Shown: positions 16,923 to 30,360 of the stretch, one piece after another
How the letters are laid out: each line of letters opens with the position of its first letter
Position numbering within the stretch: the first letter of the stretch is position 1
Source: Streptomyces camponoticapitis
GTDB lineage: Bacteria; Actinomycetota; Actinomycetes; Streptomycetales; Streptomycetaceae
NCBI RefSeq assembly: GCF_014646115.1
Contig: NZ_BMMV01000005.1
Span: 310,001-374,000 of the forward strand
Reading direction: 5' to 3'
Length of the DNA stretch: 64,000 nucleotides
Position numbers and translations under genes: made by a program
The notes under the pieces: model-generated
Databases searched by the model: none
What the model saw: the letters and a program-made list of their open reading frames with translations, nothing else
Told to the model about the DNA's origin: nothing

Positions 16923-19493
16923 CTATCCCGCGGCCCCGTCCGCCGCCTGGGCGCGCAGCGCGCGGTCCACGCCCGCCCGGGACTCGGACATCAGGCGGCG
17001 CAGCGCCGCGTTCGGGGACGCCGAGGCCAGCCAGGCGTCGGTCGCGTCCAGGGTCGACCGCGCGACCTGGAGCGCGGGGTAGAGCCCGAGCGCGATCTGC
17101 TGCGCCATCTCGTGGCTGCGCGAGTCCCACACGCCCTTGACCGCCGCGAAGTACTTCTCCGTGTACGGCGCGAGCAGCTCCTGCTGGTCCGTCTGGACGA
17201 AACCGCCGATGACCGCTTCCTGGAGCGCGTTCGGGAGCTTGTCGGACTCCACGACCGAGGCCCACGCCTCGGCCTTCGCCTCCGCCGTCGGCCGCGCCGC
17301 GCGGGCCGACGCCGCGTGCCGCTCGCCCGCCGCCGTACGGTCGCGCTCGTACTCCGCCGCGATCTCCTCCTCGTCGAACACCCCGACCGCCGCCAGCCGC
17401 TGCACGAACGCCCAGCGCAGCTCGGTGTCCACGGCGAGACCTTCGACCGACTCCGAACCGTCCAACAGCCCCTGAAGCAGGTCCAGTTGCTGCGGCGTAC
17501 GGGCCGTAGCCGCGAACGCGCGCGCCCAGGCCAGCTGGTGGTCGCTGCCCGGCTCCGCCGTCCGCAGATGCGCCAGCGTCGCCTCCGTCCACTGCGTGAG
17601 CCCCGCCTCGCGCCACTCCGGCGCCGCGTACAGGTCCAGCGCGAGCTTCACCTGACGGTGCAGCGACTGCACCACGCCGATGTCCGTCTCCTTGGCGATG
17701 CCCGACAGCGCCAGCGCCAGGTAGTCGCGCGTGGCGAGCTCGCCGTCACGCGTCATGTCCCACGCGGACGCCCAGCTCAGCGCGCGCGGCAGCGACTCGG
17801 CGAAGTCCCCGAGGTGCGCGGTGACGACCCGCAGCGACTCCTCGTCGAGGCGGACCTTCGCGTAACTCAGGTCGTCGTCGTTGAGCAGCACGACCGCCGG
17901 CCGGGGCGTGTTCTGGGGGAACGGCACCTGGGTCAGCTCGCCGTCGACGTCCAGCTCGATCCGGCTGCTCCGGACCAGCTTGCCGTCCTCCGTGAGGTCG
18001 TAGCAGCCGATCGCGATGCGGTGCGGACGCAGCACCGCCGTGCCCTTCGCGCCCGGGGGCAGCGCGGGCGCCTCCTGCCGTACGGCGAGGGAGACCACGT
18101 GCCCCGCCTCGTCCAGCTCGATCTCCGGCCGCAGGATGTTGATGCCGGCCGTCTCCAGCCACGCCTTCGACCAGGTCTTCAGATCACGACCGGACGTCTC
18201 CTCCAGCGCGCCGAGCAGATCCGACAGGCGGGTGTTCTGATACGCGTGCGCCTTGAAGTACGCCTGCACGCCCCGGAAGAACTCGTCCTGACCGACATAC
18301 GCGACGAGCTGCTTGAGGACGGACGCCCCCTTCGCGTACGTGATCCCGTCGAAGTTGACGAGCACGTCGTCCAGGTCGGTGATCTCCGCCATGATCGGGT
18401 GCGTCGACGGCAGCTGGTCCTGCCGGTACGCCCAGGTCTTCATGGAGTTGGCGAACGTCGTCCACGAGTGCGGCCACCGCGACTCCGGCGCGTGCGCCAG
18501 GCACGCGATCGAGGTGTACGTCGCGAACGACTCGTTCAGCCACAGGTCGTTCCACCACTCCATGGTGACCAGGTCGCCGAACCACATGTGCGCCAGCTCG
18601 TGCAGGATCGTCTCCGCACGCGTCTCGTACGCCGCGTCCGTCACCTTCGAGCGGAAGACGTACTGGTCGCGGATGGTGACGGCGCCCGCGTTCTCCATCG
18701 CGCCCGCGTTGAACTCGGGCACGAAGAGCTGGTCGTACTTGGCGAACGGGTACGCGTAGTCGAACTTCTCCTGGAACCAGTCGAAGCCGAGCCGAGTGAC
18801 CTCGAAGATCGCGTCCGAGTCCAGATACTCGGCGAGCGAGGGCCGGCAGTAGACACCGAGCGGCACCGACCTGCCGTCCTTCTCGTACGTGCTGTGCACC
18901 GAGTGGTACGGGCCGACGATCAGCGCCGTGATGTACGTCGAGATCCGCGGCGTCGGCTCGAAGCGCCATACGTTCGACTCGGGTTCCGGCGTGGGGGAGT
19001 TCGAGACGACGGTCCAGCCCGCGGGGGCCGTCACCGTGAACCGGAACGTCGCCTTGAGGTCCGGCTGCTCGAACGAGGCGAACACGCGCCGCGCGTCGGG
19101 CACCTCGAACTGCGTGTACAGATAGGCCTGCTGGTCGACCGGGTCGACGAACCGGTGCAGACCCTCACCGGTGTTGGTGTACTCGCAGTCCGCGGTCACC
19201 GTCAGCTCGTTCGCGCCCTGCCGCAGATGGTGCAGCGCGATGCGCGAGTCCCGGAAGATCGCGGCGACATCGAGCTCCTTGCCGTTCAGCACCACCTGGT
19301 GGACGGCGGGCGCCACCAGGTCGATGAAGGTCTCCGCCCCGGCCTCCGCGCTCTCGAAGCGCACGGTCGTGACGGAACGGTAGGTCCCGCCCTCCTGCGC
19401 GCCGCTGAGATCGAGGTCGATCTCGTACGAGTCAACGGTGAGGAGGCGCGCCCGCTGCTGCGCCTCTTCACGGGTCAGATTTGTGCCAGGCAC
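16923..19493 (-). CDS. pepN: Aminopeptidase N (M1 zinc metallopeptidase)
   Basis: 856-residue cytoplasmic M1 aminopeptidase, matching the known size of Streptomyces PepN. GTG 19493 has GAGGAG eight bases upstream (MPGTNLTREEAQQRA after initiation). The substrate-anchoring motif GAMEN is present (FNAGAMENAG). The zinc site is HELAH at 298-302 with the third ligand E321 in NESFA. The beta domain precedes it and a helical ERAP1-like C-terminal domain follows. It removes N-terminal residues from peptides during protein turnover. A paralogue lies at 26850-29492. Confidence 0.93.
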   Translation of the reverse strand: MPGTNLTREEAQQRARLLTVDSYEIDLDLSGAQEGGTYRSVTTVRFESAEAGAETFIDLVAPAVHQVVLNGKELDVAAIFRDSRIALHHLRQGANELTVTADCEYTNTGEGLHRFVDPVDQQAYLYTQFEVPDARRVFASFEQPDLKATFRFTVTAPAGWTVVSNSPTPEPESNVWRFEPTPRISTYITALIVGPYHSVHSTYEKDGRSVPLGVYCRPSLAEYLDSDAIFEVTRLGFDWFQEKFDYAYPFAKYDQLFVPEFNAGAMENAGAVTIRDQYVFRSKVTDAAYETRAETILHELAHMWFGDLVTMEWWNDLWLNESFATYTSIACLAHAPESRWPHSWTTFANSMKTWAYRQDQLPSTHPIMAEITDLDDVLVNFDGITYAKGASVLKQLVAYVGQDEFFRGVQAYFKAHAYQNTRLSDLLGALEETSGRDLKTWSKAWLETAGINILRPEIELDEAGHVVSLAVRQEAPALPPGAKGTAVLRPHRIAIGCYDLTEDGKLVRSSRIELDVDGELTQVPFPQNTPRPAVVLLNDDDLSYAKVRLDEESLRVVTAHLGDFAESLPRALSWASAWDMTRDGELATRDYLALALSGIAKETDIGVVQSLHRQVKLALDLYAAPEWREAGLTQWTEATLAHLRTAEPGSDHQLAWARAFAATARTPQQLDLLQGLLDGSESVEGLAVDTELRWAFVQRLAAVGVFDEEEIAAEYERDRTAAGERHAASARAARPTAEAKAEAWASVVESDKLPNALQEAVIGGFVQTDQQELLAPYTEKYFAAVKGVWDSRSHEMAQQIALGLYPALQVARSTLDATDAWLASASPNAALRRLMSESRAGVDRALRAQAADGAAG

Positions 19494-19640
19494 CCGGTCA
19501 TCTCCTCGGATCGGTACGTTTTGCCTCATCCTTCCATGGGGACCCGGTCCGCCGCCCGGCAGTTACCGCGAGCCCAGGGGCCCCACCGCGACGTCCGAAA
19601 ACCGCCGGTCAACGCGGTGCGAGGAGGTGATGCTCGGCGT

Positions 19641-20144
19641 ATGACACAGCACATCGCACGGGCGATCGAGCCCGCCGTCCTGAAGGAACTCCGCGACACC
19701 GACGACGCGGGAGCCGCCCGCACCCCGTTCACCGGCACCGGGGGCGGCGAGCCGCTGCGCTGCTGTCTGCGGCCCAGCGCGGCCGGCGAACGGATCACGC
19801 TCGTCTCGTACGCGCCCCTGCGGCGCTGGGCGGCCGAGACCTGGGCCAAGCCCGGTGCCTACGACGAGCAGGGACCCGTCTTCATCCACGCCGAGGAGTG
19901 CGGGGGACCGGCGGCGGACGCGGCCGGCTACCCCTTCGCCCGGCCCGGGGCGCTGCGCGCCGTACGCCGTTACGACTCCGAGGGGCACATCGTCGGAGGC
20001 AGGCTGCTGGAGATTCCCGAGGCGGAGGGCTTCGACGAGCCCTTCGACGAGGCGTTCGCCGAGGCCTTCGCGGACCCAGAGGTGGCGCTCGTCCATGTCC
20101 GGGCGGTGGAGTACGGCTGCTTCCACTTCGAGGTGCGCCGCTGA
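19641..20144 (+). CDS. DUF1203 family protein
   Basis: 167 residues from ATG 19641; GAGGAGG lies 13 bases upstream, a little long. The DUF1203 pattern is clear: PLRCCLRPSAAGERITLVSYAPL, then GPVFIHAEECGG, an acidic stretch and a conserved C-terminal VHVRAVEYGCFHFEVRR. Soluble, no signal peptide. Biochemical function of the family is unknown. Monocistronic, divergent from pepN and convergent with asd, separated from asd by a strong hairpin. Confidence 0.82.
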   Translation: MTQHIARAIEPAVLKELRDTDDAGAARTPFTGTGGGEPLRCCLRPSAAGERITLVSYAPLRRWAAETWAKPGAYDEQGPVFIHAEECGGPAADAAGYPFARPGALRAVRRYDSEGHIVGGRLLEIPEAEGFDEPFDEAFAEAFADPEVALVHVRAVEYGCFHFEVRR

Positions 20145-20163
20145 GGCACGTCCGTCGGGCGGG

Positions 20164-20190
20164 CCCCGGGTCCGGGGCCCGGACCCGGGG
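20164..20190. terminator. Bidirectional terminator between DUF1203 gene and asd
   Basis: Perfect 11-bp stem (CCCCGGGTCCG with its complement CGGACCCGGGG) and five-base loop, directly abutting the asd stop codon. It sits between convergent genes and can serve both. Confidence 0.75.
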
Positions 20191-21327
<1,137 letters not shown>

Positions 21328-21377
21328 TCACACCCCAACGGGGGCACGGGGACGGACAGGCGGCACGGGCACACGTA

Positions 21378-21409
21378 AGGGGCGGGCGCCCGCCAGGACG
21401 CCCGCCCCT
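21378..21409 (-). terminator. Terminator after the S8 protease gene
   Basis: Perfect 11-bp stem AGGGGCGGGCG / CGCCCGCCCCT with a 10-base loop, 40 bases past the protease stop. Strong hairpin; likely terminator. Confidence 0.75.
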
Positions 21410-21448
21410 CCCTACGTATCAGCCCTCACGTGCCGGCCGGACCGGCCG

Positions 21449-24400
21449 TTACGGCAGGACCTTCTCGATCACGACACTGCCGGTGCCCGCGGCCGTACCG
21501 CGCGCGTTCTGCAGCTGGACCTCGCCGAAGAACTGCCGGCCCTCCGGAGCGGCGCCCGCCACCGTCACCTCGGCGGAGACCTCCGCCGACGCGCCGTTGG
21601 CGAGCTTCACCGGAGCGTCGCCGACCGTGACCTCGCCGAGCGACGCCGAGTAGAAGACGTCGCGGTAGTCGTACTCGGTGGTCCCGGCAGGGACCGAGTA
21701 GCCGGCCACCACGAAGGTGTACTCACCGGCTGCCGGCTCGACCAGGCTCACGGCCTCCTCGGAGTCACCGTCGGCGGCCTGCCCGACCAGTACGCCGTCC
21801 CTGAAGACCGCGAGGTCCAGGTCCGCCGAGGTGTCCGAGACGCCGCCGATGGCCACGTCCAGCCGCTCGACGCCCGCACCGATGGTGACGGTCGTCTCCT
21901 TCTCCTCGCCCTGGCCGATCGAAGGCCGGTCGACCTTCGCCGAGCCGAGCGAGCCGCCCGCGAGCTTGCCGTCGATGGCGGCGAACCCGTTGGTGACGGT
22001 CCACTCGACCGGGGTCGGCGTACCGATCTTGGCCTCGGGGAGCGTGGTGACCGCCGGGTCGAACGCGGCACCCAGCACGGTGACGTCCAGCTTGTACGGG
22101 TTGTTCAGCAGCGGCGACGTACGACGCGACTCGACCTCGATCTCCCAGACGCCCGGCGTCGGGTCCGCGTACGAACGCAGGTCCGGACGGCAGGTGTTGG
22201 CCGGGTTCTCGTAGTTCGGGTAGCAGAAGATCGTCGAGCTGTCCTCCATCTGCACACCCTGCGGGTGGAGGCTGATGAAGCGGGTCTGGCTGCCCTCCGC
22301 GAGTCCGCCGAGCGCGACCTCAAGGGTCTTGGCGCCCTCGGGGACGGTGACGAAGTACGACTCGGTGCCGTTGCGCTCGACCGAGCCCAGCGACGAGTAC
22401 GCGAACGAGGGCTTCGCCAGCTTCTTGGAGACGACCACGGTGGTGAGGATCTGCTTGTCCACACCGGTGCTGGAACGGTCGTCCAGTTCGAGGATGGCGC
22501 TGTGCGTGCCGGCCTGGTCGGGCTTGGCCTGCACGGTGACCGTGACCGGCTTGTTCTTCGGCAGCTTGACCTTCTTGCCGCTCAGCAGCTTGAAGGTGCC
22601 GTCGTTGTACTTCCAGTTGAGCTGGTGCTCCACCAGGCCCTTGGGACCGGTGGTGCGGGTGACGGTGACGTCGTAGGTCCGGCTCTTGCCGGCCTGGAGG
22701 CCGCCCTCACGGTCGTAGAGACCCGTGCCGAAGCCCGGGGTCTTCAGCGCGAAGTCGATCGAGGTGTCGACCGGGGCCTTGACGCTGTACTCGTTGGCCT
22801 GCGCGCCGTCCTGGATCGCGTCCCAGGCGCCGACGATGTCGATGAGGCCCGCGCCCTGCTCGTGCGCCTTCTTGCCGGCGATCTTGGTGGCGGTGGAGGT
22901 GAGCGCCGTCCGCAGCTTCGCGGGGGTCAGCTCGATCCCCTTCTGCTTGGCCGCCGAGAGCAGCAGCGCGCTCGCGCCGGTCGCCTGCGGCGAGGCCATC
23001 GAGGTGCCCTGGAGCATCGAGTAGCCGGGCGGCAGCTGGTAGCCGGCCTCGGCGACGGGGCCGCCGGGGAACCAGGTCTGCGTGGTGTTGATGGCGGCGC
23101 CGGGGGCCGAGATGATCGGCGCGAAGCCACCGTCCTCACGCGGACCGCGGGCGGAGAACGGCATCATGTCGTAGTCGACCGTGGTGACCGACCCGTAGTT
23201 CGCCGCCCACGTCTCCTTGGAGATCGAGGCGCCGACCGAGATGACCTTGTCCGCGACAGCCGGGTCGCTGATGGTGTTGGTGCCCGGACCGTCGTTGCCC
23301 GCGGAGATCACGAGCTGGACGCCGTAGGTGTCGATCAGCCGGGTGTAGAGCTCTGCCCGCGCGTTGTTGCCGTCGTTGAGACCGGGCAGCCCGCCGATGG
23401 ACATGTTGACGATGTCCACGCCGCGCTCGATGACGAGGTCGGCCATGCCCTCGGTGAGGGCGATGTTGGTGCAGCCGCCGCTCCAGGTGCAGGCGCGCGA
23501 GGAGACCAGCTGGGCGCCGGGCGCCGCGCCGTTCATCTTGCCGCCGAACAGGCTGTTGGCCGCGGTGATACCGGCCACGTGGGTGCCGTGCGAGCCCTCG
23601 ATGACGCCGATGTTGACGTAGTCGGCCCTGGCGCCCGCGGAGTTGTAGACGACGTCCTCGCGGACCTCGACGACGAACGGGATGCGCTCGACGATCTCGG
23701 TCTTCGGGTCGTCCTCGCCGAAGTAGCCGACCTGGAAGCCGTTCTTGTACGGCTTCATGATCTTGTCGTTGCCGAACTTGGCGTCGTTGTTGAGGTCGAC
23801 GCGTACGGTGCGGGTGCCCGCGTCGTACAGCATCGCCCACACGTCGGTCGTGTCGCCGTCGCGGTTCAGGTCCCCGGCCATGTCGCCGCCGCGCGTGGCG
23901 GACTCGGCGAACAGGTTGAACTTGTAGCTCCCGGCGGGGGCCGAGTACGTCCGGTTGTTGACCGTGAACGACGGGCCCTTGACGTCGAGCTGCATCTGAC
24001 GCCAGGTGCCGTCACCGTCGGAGACCGGGTCCGTCGCCGTGACCCAGTCGACGATCTTGCGCTCGCCGGTGCTGGTCTTCTGCAGCGCCGGGTGGCCCAG
24101 GTCGATGCCGGAGTCCAGGATGCCGATGGTGACCCCGCGGCCGTCGGCCTTCGGGTTCTGCTTGACGAAGTCCACCGCACCGGTCTCGAAGGACGGGTTG
24201 TACGGGTTCTTCGCCGGGGTGTTCGCGCCGGGCGCGGCCGCGGCCTTGGCACCCTTGGCCTTCGCGGCGCCCTTCACCGTGTCGGCGGCGGGCGTCGGGT
24301 CGTCCAGCTCGATCTCGTGCTTGAGGTCGATGCCGTGGACGGAGGAGAGCTTCCCGGCCGCCTTGAGCGCGGCCTCGGCCTTGCCGGTGGGCAGGGTGGC

Positions 24401-24751
24401 CCGTACGTAACCGAGCTTGTCGTACGTCTTGCCGACCACCGCGCCGGACACGGCGTCGAACTGGCCGGAGACCTGCTCGGTCTGGCCCGGTGCCGTGGCC
24501 ACCATGACGGTGACGTTCTTCTCGCCCTCGGCGACGGCCTGGTCGAGCAGATCGACGTCGGCCGAACCGAGCTTCTCGGAGGCTGACTTGGCGGGTTTCA
24601 CAGGTGCGGAGGCGGCCGGGTCGTCGGCGGCCGGAGCGGCGAAGACAGGCAGCGTGCCGCCGGCTATCAGCGCGGCCGCGAGGCCCGTGGCGGCGGCGAC
24701 CCGAGCCACGCGTCTCGGACCGGATATGGAGCTCTCGGATTCGGAGGTCAT
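21449..24751 (-). CDS. Secreted subtilisin-like serine protease (S8)
   Basis: 1100 residues from ATG 24751; AGGGA sits five bases upstream, whereas the ATG at 24757 overlaps that site. Signal peptide residues 1-39 (GLAAALIAGGTLPVFA), then an inhibitor-like propeptide to about 150, a low-complexity Lys/Ala linker, and the S8 domain. Catalytic triad: D213 in ILDSGIDLGHP, H388 in GSHGTHVAG, S584 in GTSMASP; oxyanion Asn486 in SAGNDGPG. A 90-residue insert between Asp and His contains an EF-hand-like Asp cluster (DLNRDGDTTD, about 294-303). The long beta-rich C-terminal part (about 620-1100) probably mediates wall or substrate binding. Extracellular protein degradation. Confidence 0.93.
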   Translation of the reverse strand: MTSESESSISGPRRVARVAAATGLAAALIAGGTLPVFAAPAADDPAASAPVKPAKSASEKLGSADVDLLDQAVAEGEKNVTVMVATAPGQTEQVSGQFDAVSGAVVGKTYDKLGYVRATLPTGKAEAALKAAGKLSSVHGIDLKHEIELDDPTPAADTVKGAAKAKGAKAAAAPGANTPAKNPYNPSFETGAVDFVKQNPKADGRGVTIGILDSGIDLGHPALQKTSTGERKIVDWVTATDPVSDGDGTWRQMQLDVKGPSFTVNNRTYSAPAGSYKFNLFAESATRGGDMAGDLNRDGDTTDVWAMLYDAGTRTVRVDLNNDAKFGNDKIMKPYKNGFQVGYFGEDDPKTEIVERIPFVVEVREDVVYNSAGARADYVNIGVIEGSHGTHVAGITAANSLFGGKMNGAAPGAQLVSSRACTWSGGCTNIALTEGMADLVIERGVDIVNMSIGGLPGLNDGNNARAELYTRLIDTYGVQLVISAGNDGPGTNTISDPAVADKVISVGASISKETWAANYGSVTTVDYDMMPFSARGPREDGGFAPIISAPGAAINTTQTWFPGGPVAEAGYQLPPGYSMLQGTSMASPQATGASALLLSAAKQKGIELTPAKLRTALTSTATKIAGKKAHEQGAGLIDIVGAWDAIQDGAQANEYSVKAPVDTSIDFALKTPGFGTGLYDREGGLQAGKSRTYDVTVTRTTGPKGLVEHQLNWKYNDGTFKLLSGKKVKLPKNKPVTVTVQAKPDQAGTHSAILELDDRSSTGVDKQILTTVVVSKKLAKPSFAYSSLGSVERNGTESYFVTVPEGAKTLEVALGGLAEGSQTRFISLHPQGVQMEDSSTIFCYPNYENPANTCRPDLRSYADPTPGVWEIEVESRRTSPLLNNPYKLDVTVLGAAFDPAVTTLPEAKIGTPTPVEWTVTNGFAAIDGKLAGGSLGSAKVDRPSIGQGEEKETTVTIGAGVERLDVAIGGVSDTSADLDLAVFRDGVLVGQAADGDSEEAVSLVEPAAGEYTFVVAGYSVPAGTTEYDYRDVFYSASLGEVTVGDAPVKLANGASAEVSAEVTVAGAAPEGRQFFGEVQLQNARGTAAGTGSVVIEKVLP

Positions 24752-24952
24752 CAGCATCCCTGGTTGTGAAAGAGACAGTCCGGAATTCGGTACCGGATGA
24801 CCGCTCAGCTTTGCGTAAATGACCAGGGTTTGTGGAGAGCTGTCAGTACAGGGAACCAGCGGTGGCGTACATCCGCCACTGGACCGGCTCCGCCATCGAG
24901 GACCAACCACCCTATATCCGGGTCTCCTTGCGCCCGCCCTCGTCCGGCGGCC
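24752..24952. promoter_or_regulatory. Promoter region of the S8 protease gene
   Basis: About 200 bases upstream of the protease (minus strand) and downstream of the nuclease-fold gene. Locally AT-richer near 24815-24835. No clear operator seen. Confidence 0.35.
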
Positions 24953-26047
24953 TCACCTCGGCAGCACGATCACGCGCGCCGGGGGCTCGCGGTCGGCCGA
25001 GGCGAGCAGGGCCGTCCGGACCACCGTCGCCTGCAACTCCGGCGAATCGCGCAGCTTCCGGGGCGTCAGATGGACGACGGTGATGCCGAGCCGCTCCAGG
25101 TGTTCGCGCTTGCGCGCGCACTCGGACCACTCGACCTCGTCCTCCGGCGTCCTGCCGTGGCGCGGTGCGCGCGGGTCCAGTTCGACCGCCACCGCGTGGT
25201 CGGGCCAGTAGGCGTCGATGCCGCCGAGGTGCGGGCCGCCCGGCAGCCGCAGGTCCACGTTCCAGAGCGGCTCGGGGAGCCCGTGCGTGCGCACCATCTC
25301 GTAGAGCCGGCCCTCGGCGACCGCCCGGCCGGCGGCGAGCAGCGAGTCGACGGCGTCCACGACATGCGGCCGGGACAGCAGCCGGGCCTGGGTCAACTCC
25401 CGCACGGCGCAGGCGGGTTCGCAGTGCCCGCACCGCACCGCCTCGGTGAGCAGCCGGCGTACGGCCGCCGGGTCGGTGAGCCCGGCGACAGCGTCGGCCA
25501 GGGCGCGGGCCACGGGCGCCACGGGGAGGCCGGTGACCTGTTCGGCGGCGGGCAGCGCGTGCGCGCGGACGATCCGCACGCACCCCGTGGAGCGCAGCCG
25601 GCGGGTGCGCGGGAGGAGTACGTCGACATGGTCCAGCGCGGTCAGCGCGGGGGCCGACGAGAAGCCGTGCAGGGTGAGGGCGGCCAGACCGGTGATCATC
25701 GCGGTGTCGCGGGAGTGGCGGGCGCCGGCGGGCCGGTCCGTGGGCTGCGCCGGGACGTCCCCGTCCGCCGAGCCGGGGGCCGGGCGGAGCTCCGCGTACA
25801 ACAGGGCCGCGCGCAGGCGCTCGTCGCTCGTCGGCGGGCCCTGGTGGAGCAGGAACACCCCGGGCAGGAACTGCTGCCAGGGGCCCCCGGGCCCGCAGCG
25901 CGCGGCGGCGCGGGCCGCGCTGACGCCGTGCTCGCGCAACTGCGCGGCGGACAGGACACGCCGCTGCGCGCCGGTGAGGTGGCTGAGGGGGCGGGGGAAG
26001 AGCGGGGAGGGGGTTTCGCCGCCGAAGGAGGTGGAGGAGTTGTTCAT
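24953..26047 (-). CDS. AbiEi-like/DUF559 restriction-endonuclease-fold protein
   Basis: 364 residues from ATG 26047. The N-terminal third is a winged-helix-like region with GVSAARAAARCG and LPGVFLLHQGP, resembling the antitoxin-like domain of AbiEi/type IV systems. The C-terminal 110 residues resemble DUF559/Vsr nuclease folds: LGGIDAYWPDHAVAVELD (acidic Asp/Glu pair), then ECARKREHLERLGITVVHLTP. This architecture is common in actinobacteria as an orphan gene, without a recognisable toxin partner; none is seen next to it here. Possible DNA-repair or defence role, unproven. A longer frame to 26116 lacks support. Confidence 0.65.
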   Translation of the reverse strand: MNNSSTSFGGETPSPLFPRPLSHLTGAQRRVLSAAQLREHGVSAARAAARCGPGGPWQQFLPGVFLLHQGPPTSDERLRAALLYAELRPAPGSADGDVPAQPTDRPAGARHSRDTAMITGLAALTLHGFSSAPALTALDHVDVLLPRTRRLRSTGCVRIVRAHALPAAEQVTGLPVAPVARALADAVAGLTDPAAVRRLLTEAVRCGHCEPACAVRELTQARLLSRPHVVDAVDSLLAAGRAVAEGRLYEMVRTHGLPEPLWNVDLRLPGGPHLGGIDAYWPDHAVAVELDPRAPRHGRTPEDEVEWSECARKREHLERLGITVVHLTPRKLRDSPELQATVVRTALLASADREPPARVIVLPR

Positions 26048-26849
26048 GTCCGGGGCTTCCCCGCGAACGGCCCGCCCGCTAACCGCTGTTACGAGCCCGT
26101 CGACAAAACCGGACAAGCTCGTCCTAAAGTACGGACGTTCGAATGCCGATCAGGCGGGTCGCTCGCCACCGCGCCCCGCCCCACGGCCGGTCCAGGCCGG
26201 ACCGGCCGAGACAGCCCAGCACGAGGGGCAACTCGCCGAAGCCCTCGGCGGCGAGTACGGCTACCTCGTGCCCGGCGGCACGATGCCCGCCGTGCGGGTG
26301 CGCGAGCGCGCGAAGCGCGTCGCGGGACGCCCCGACGAGGGACGGCCGCCGCGGGCCGAGGAAGCACATCCCGTGGCCGGGAACCGCGCCCCGCCGAGGA
26401 CGGGCGAGGGCCAGTGGCGGTAGCCATCTGGCCCGCCTGCCGCCCCTGCCGCGCCGCCCCTGCCGCGCCGCCCCTGCCGCGCCGCCCCGGCCGCGCCGCG
26501 TTGACCGCGCCGCGTTGACCGCGCCGCGCCGTCTGTCGGCCGCGCCGCGTTGACCGCGCCGCGCCGTCTGTCGGCCACGCCGCGACTCGGCCCCGGCCGC
26601 GTTTCGACCGCGCCCCGCTGCCTGCGCATCTGCCGTGCCCGCCCCAGCCGGCTCTGCCGCGCTGCGCCCCGGCCGCGCCGCGCAGCCTGACCGCCTGCCG
26701 CGCCGTTTCGCGTCCCGGCCGTGCCGCGTCCCTACCGTGCCGCCCGCCGCACCGCGCCGCACCGCCTCCCGCCGTGCCTCCCGCCGGGACGCACCCCATC
26801 GCCTGCCGACCCCGCCGCCTCCCGACCGGCTCGGTGCCCCCGGCTCCGG
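26048..26849. other. 800-base intergenic region with low-complexity sequence
   Basis: Lies upstream of the nuclease-fold gene and downstream of the second aminopeptidase gene. 26048-26430 holds the nuclease-fold promoter and an ordinary GC-rich stretch with no gene I can support. 26430-26840 is CCG-rich, degenerate and repetitive. Frames open here on both strands are a product of composition. Confidence 0.5.
26443..26574. repeat. Heptad-periodic GC-rich satellite repeats
   Basis: Three exact tandem copies of CCCCTGCCGCGCCG (14 bp, 26443-26484), then a 14-base unit CCGCGCCGCGTTGA at 26491-26504. Next comes an exact 35-base direct repeat (26505-26539 and 26540-26574) built from that 14-mer plus a 21-base unit ending GTCTGTCGG. 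All unit lengths are multiples of 7. Less regular copies continue to about 26830. Non-coding as far as I can judge. Confidence 0.8.
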
Positions 26850-29492
<2,643 letters not shown>

Positions 29493-29651
29493 GGGCACTC
29501 CTTCGTGTGCGTGTTTTTGTCTGCAACGGCTTGAATTCTCCCACGGGGTACCTAGCGAACATGCTCTGGGAATGCCTGCGGCGGCCGGTGGCGTTGCGGG
29601 TACGTTGCCCATCGCTGTACCGCAGCCGTTTTTACGAGGAGAGACACGCCC

Positions 29652-30290
29652 ATGAGCGAAACGAAGGCCAAGACGCCGGTCGACTTCTGGTTCGACCCGA
29701 TCTGTCCGTGGGCCTGGATGACCTCCCGCTGGATGCTTGAGGTGGAGAAGGTCAGGAACGTCGAGGTCAGCTGGCATGTGATGAGCCTGGCCGTACTGAA
29801 CGAGCAGAAGCTCGACGAGCTTCCCGAGCAGTACCGGGAGGGCCTGAAGGCCGCCTGGGGCCCGGTGCGCGTGGTGATAGCCGCCCAGCAGCTGCACGGG
29901 GACGAGGTGGTCGGCAAGCTCTACACCGCGCTCGGCACCCGCATCCACAACGCCGGTGAGGGCAACAGCCGCGAGACGGTCGCCGGGGCGCTGGCGGACG
30001 TCGGTCTCCCGGCCGACCTCATCGAGTACATGGACAAGGACACCTACGACACCGAGCTGCGCGCCTCCCACAAGGAGGGCATCGACAAGGTCGGCCAGGA
30101 GGTCGGCACCCCGGTGATCGCGGTGCCCGGCTCGGACGGCGAGCAGATCGCCTTCTTCGGCCCGGTCGTCACCCCCGCCCCCAAGGGCGAGGAGGCCGCG
30201 AAGCTGTGGGACGGGACGCTGATGGTCGCCTCGATCCCCGGCTTCTACGAGATCAAGCGCACCCGTACGCAGGGCCCCATCTTCGACTGA
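29652..30290 (+). CDS. DsbA-fold oxidoreductase (mycothiol-dependent nitroreductase-like)
   Basis: 212-residue thioredoxin-fold protein with the DsbA helical insertion. The active-site region is FWFDPICPWAWMTSRW: one cysteine (Cys of CPWA) is kept and the resolving cysteine is replaced by Ala. The cis-Pro loop is GTPVIAVPG. Related actinobacterial proteins (Rv2466c group of M. tuberculosis) act with mycothiol; a monothiol version would suit a transferase-like mechanism. Start ATG 29652 with GAGGAGAG upstream. Cytoplasmic. Divergent from the second aminopeptidase gene. Confidence 0.85.
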   Translation: MSETKAKTPVDFWFDPICPWAWMTSRWMLEVEKVRNVEVSWHVMSLAVLNEQKLDELPEQYREGLKAAWGPVRVVIAAQQLHGDEVVGKLYTALGTRIHNAGEGNSRETVAGALADVGLPADLIEYMDKDTYDTELRASHKEGIDKVGQEVGTPVIAVPGSDGEQIAFFGPVVTPAPKGEEAAKLWDGTLMVASIPGFYEIKRTRTQGPIFD

Positions 30291-30360
30291 GCCGGCCTCC
30301 CGGCCGGACTTCCGCCGGAGTCGGAAGGCTGAGGACTGCGAGGTTCACGGCTCCGAAGGA

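Noticed and set aside
26089..26799. Arg/Gly/Ala-rich frames on both strands through the satellite region
   Set aside because: They are translations of CCG-rich repeats and lack ribosome sites and any family pattern.
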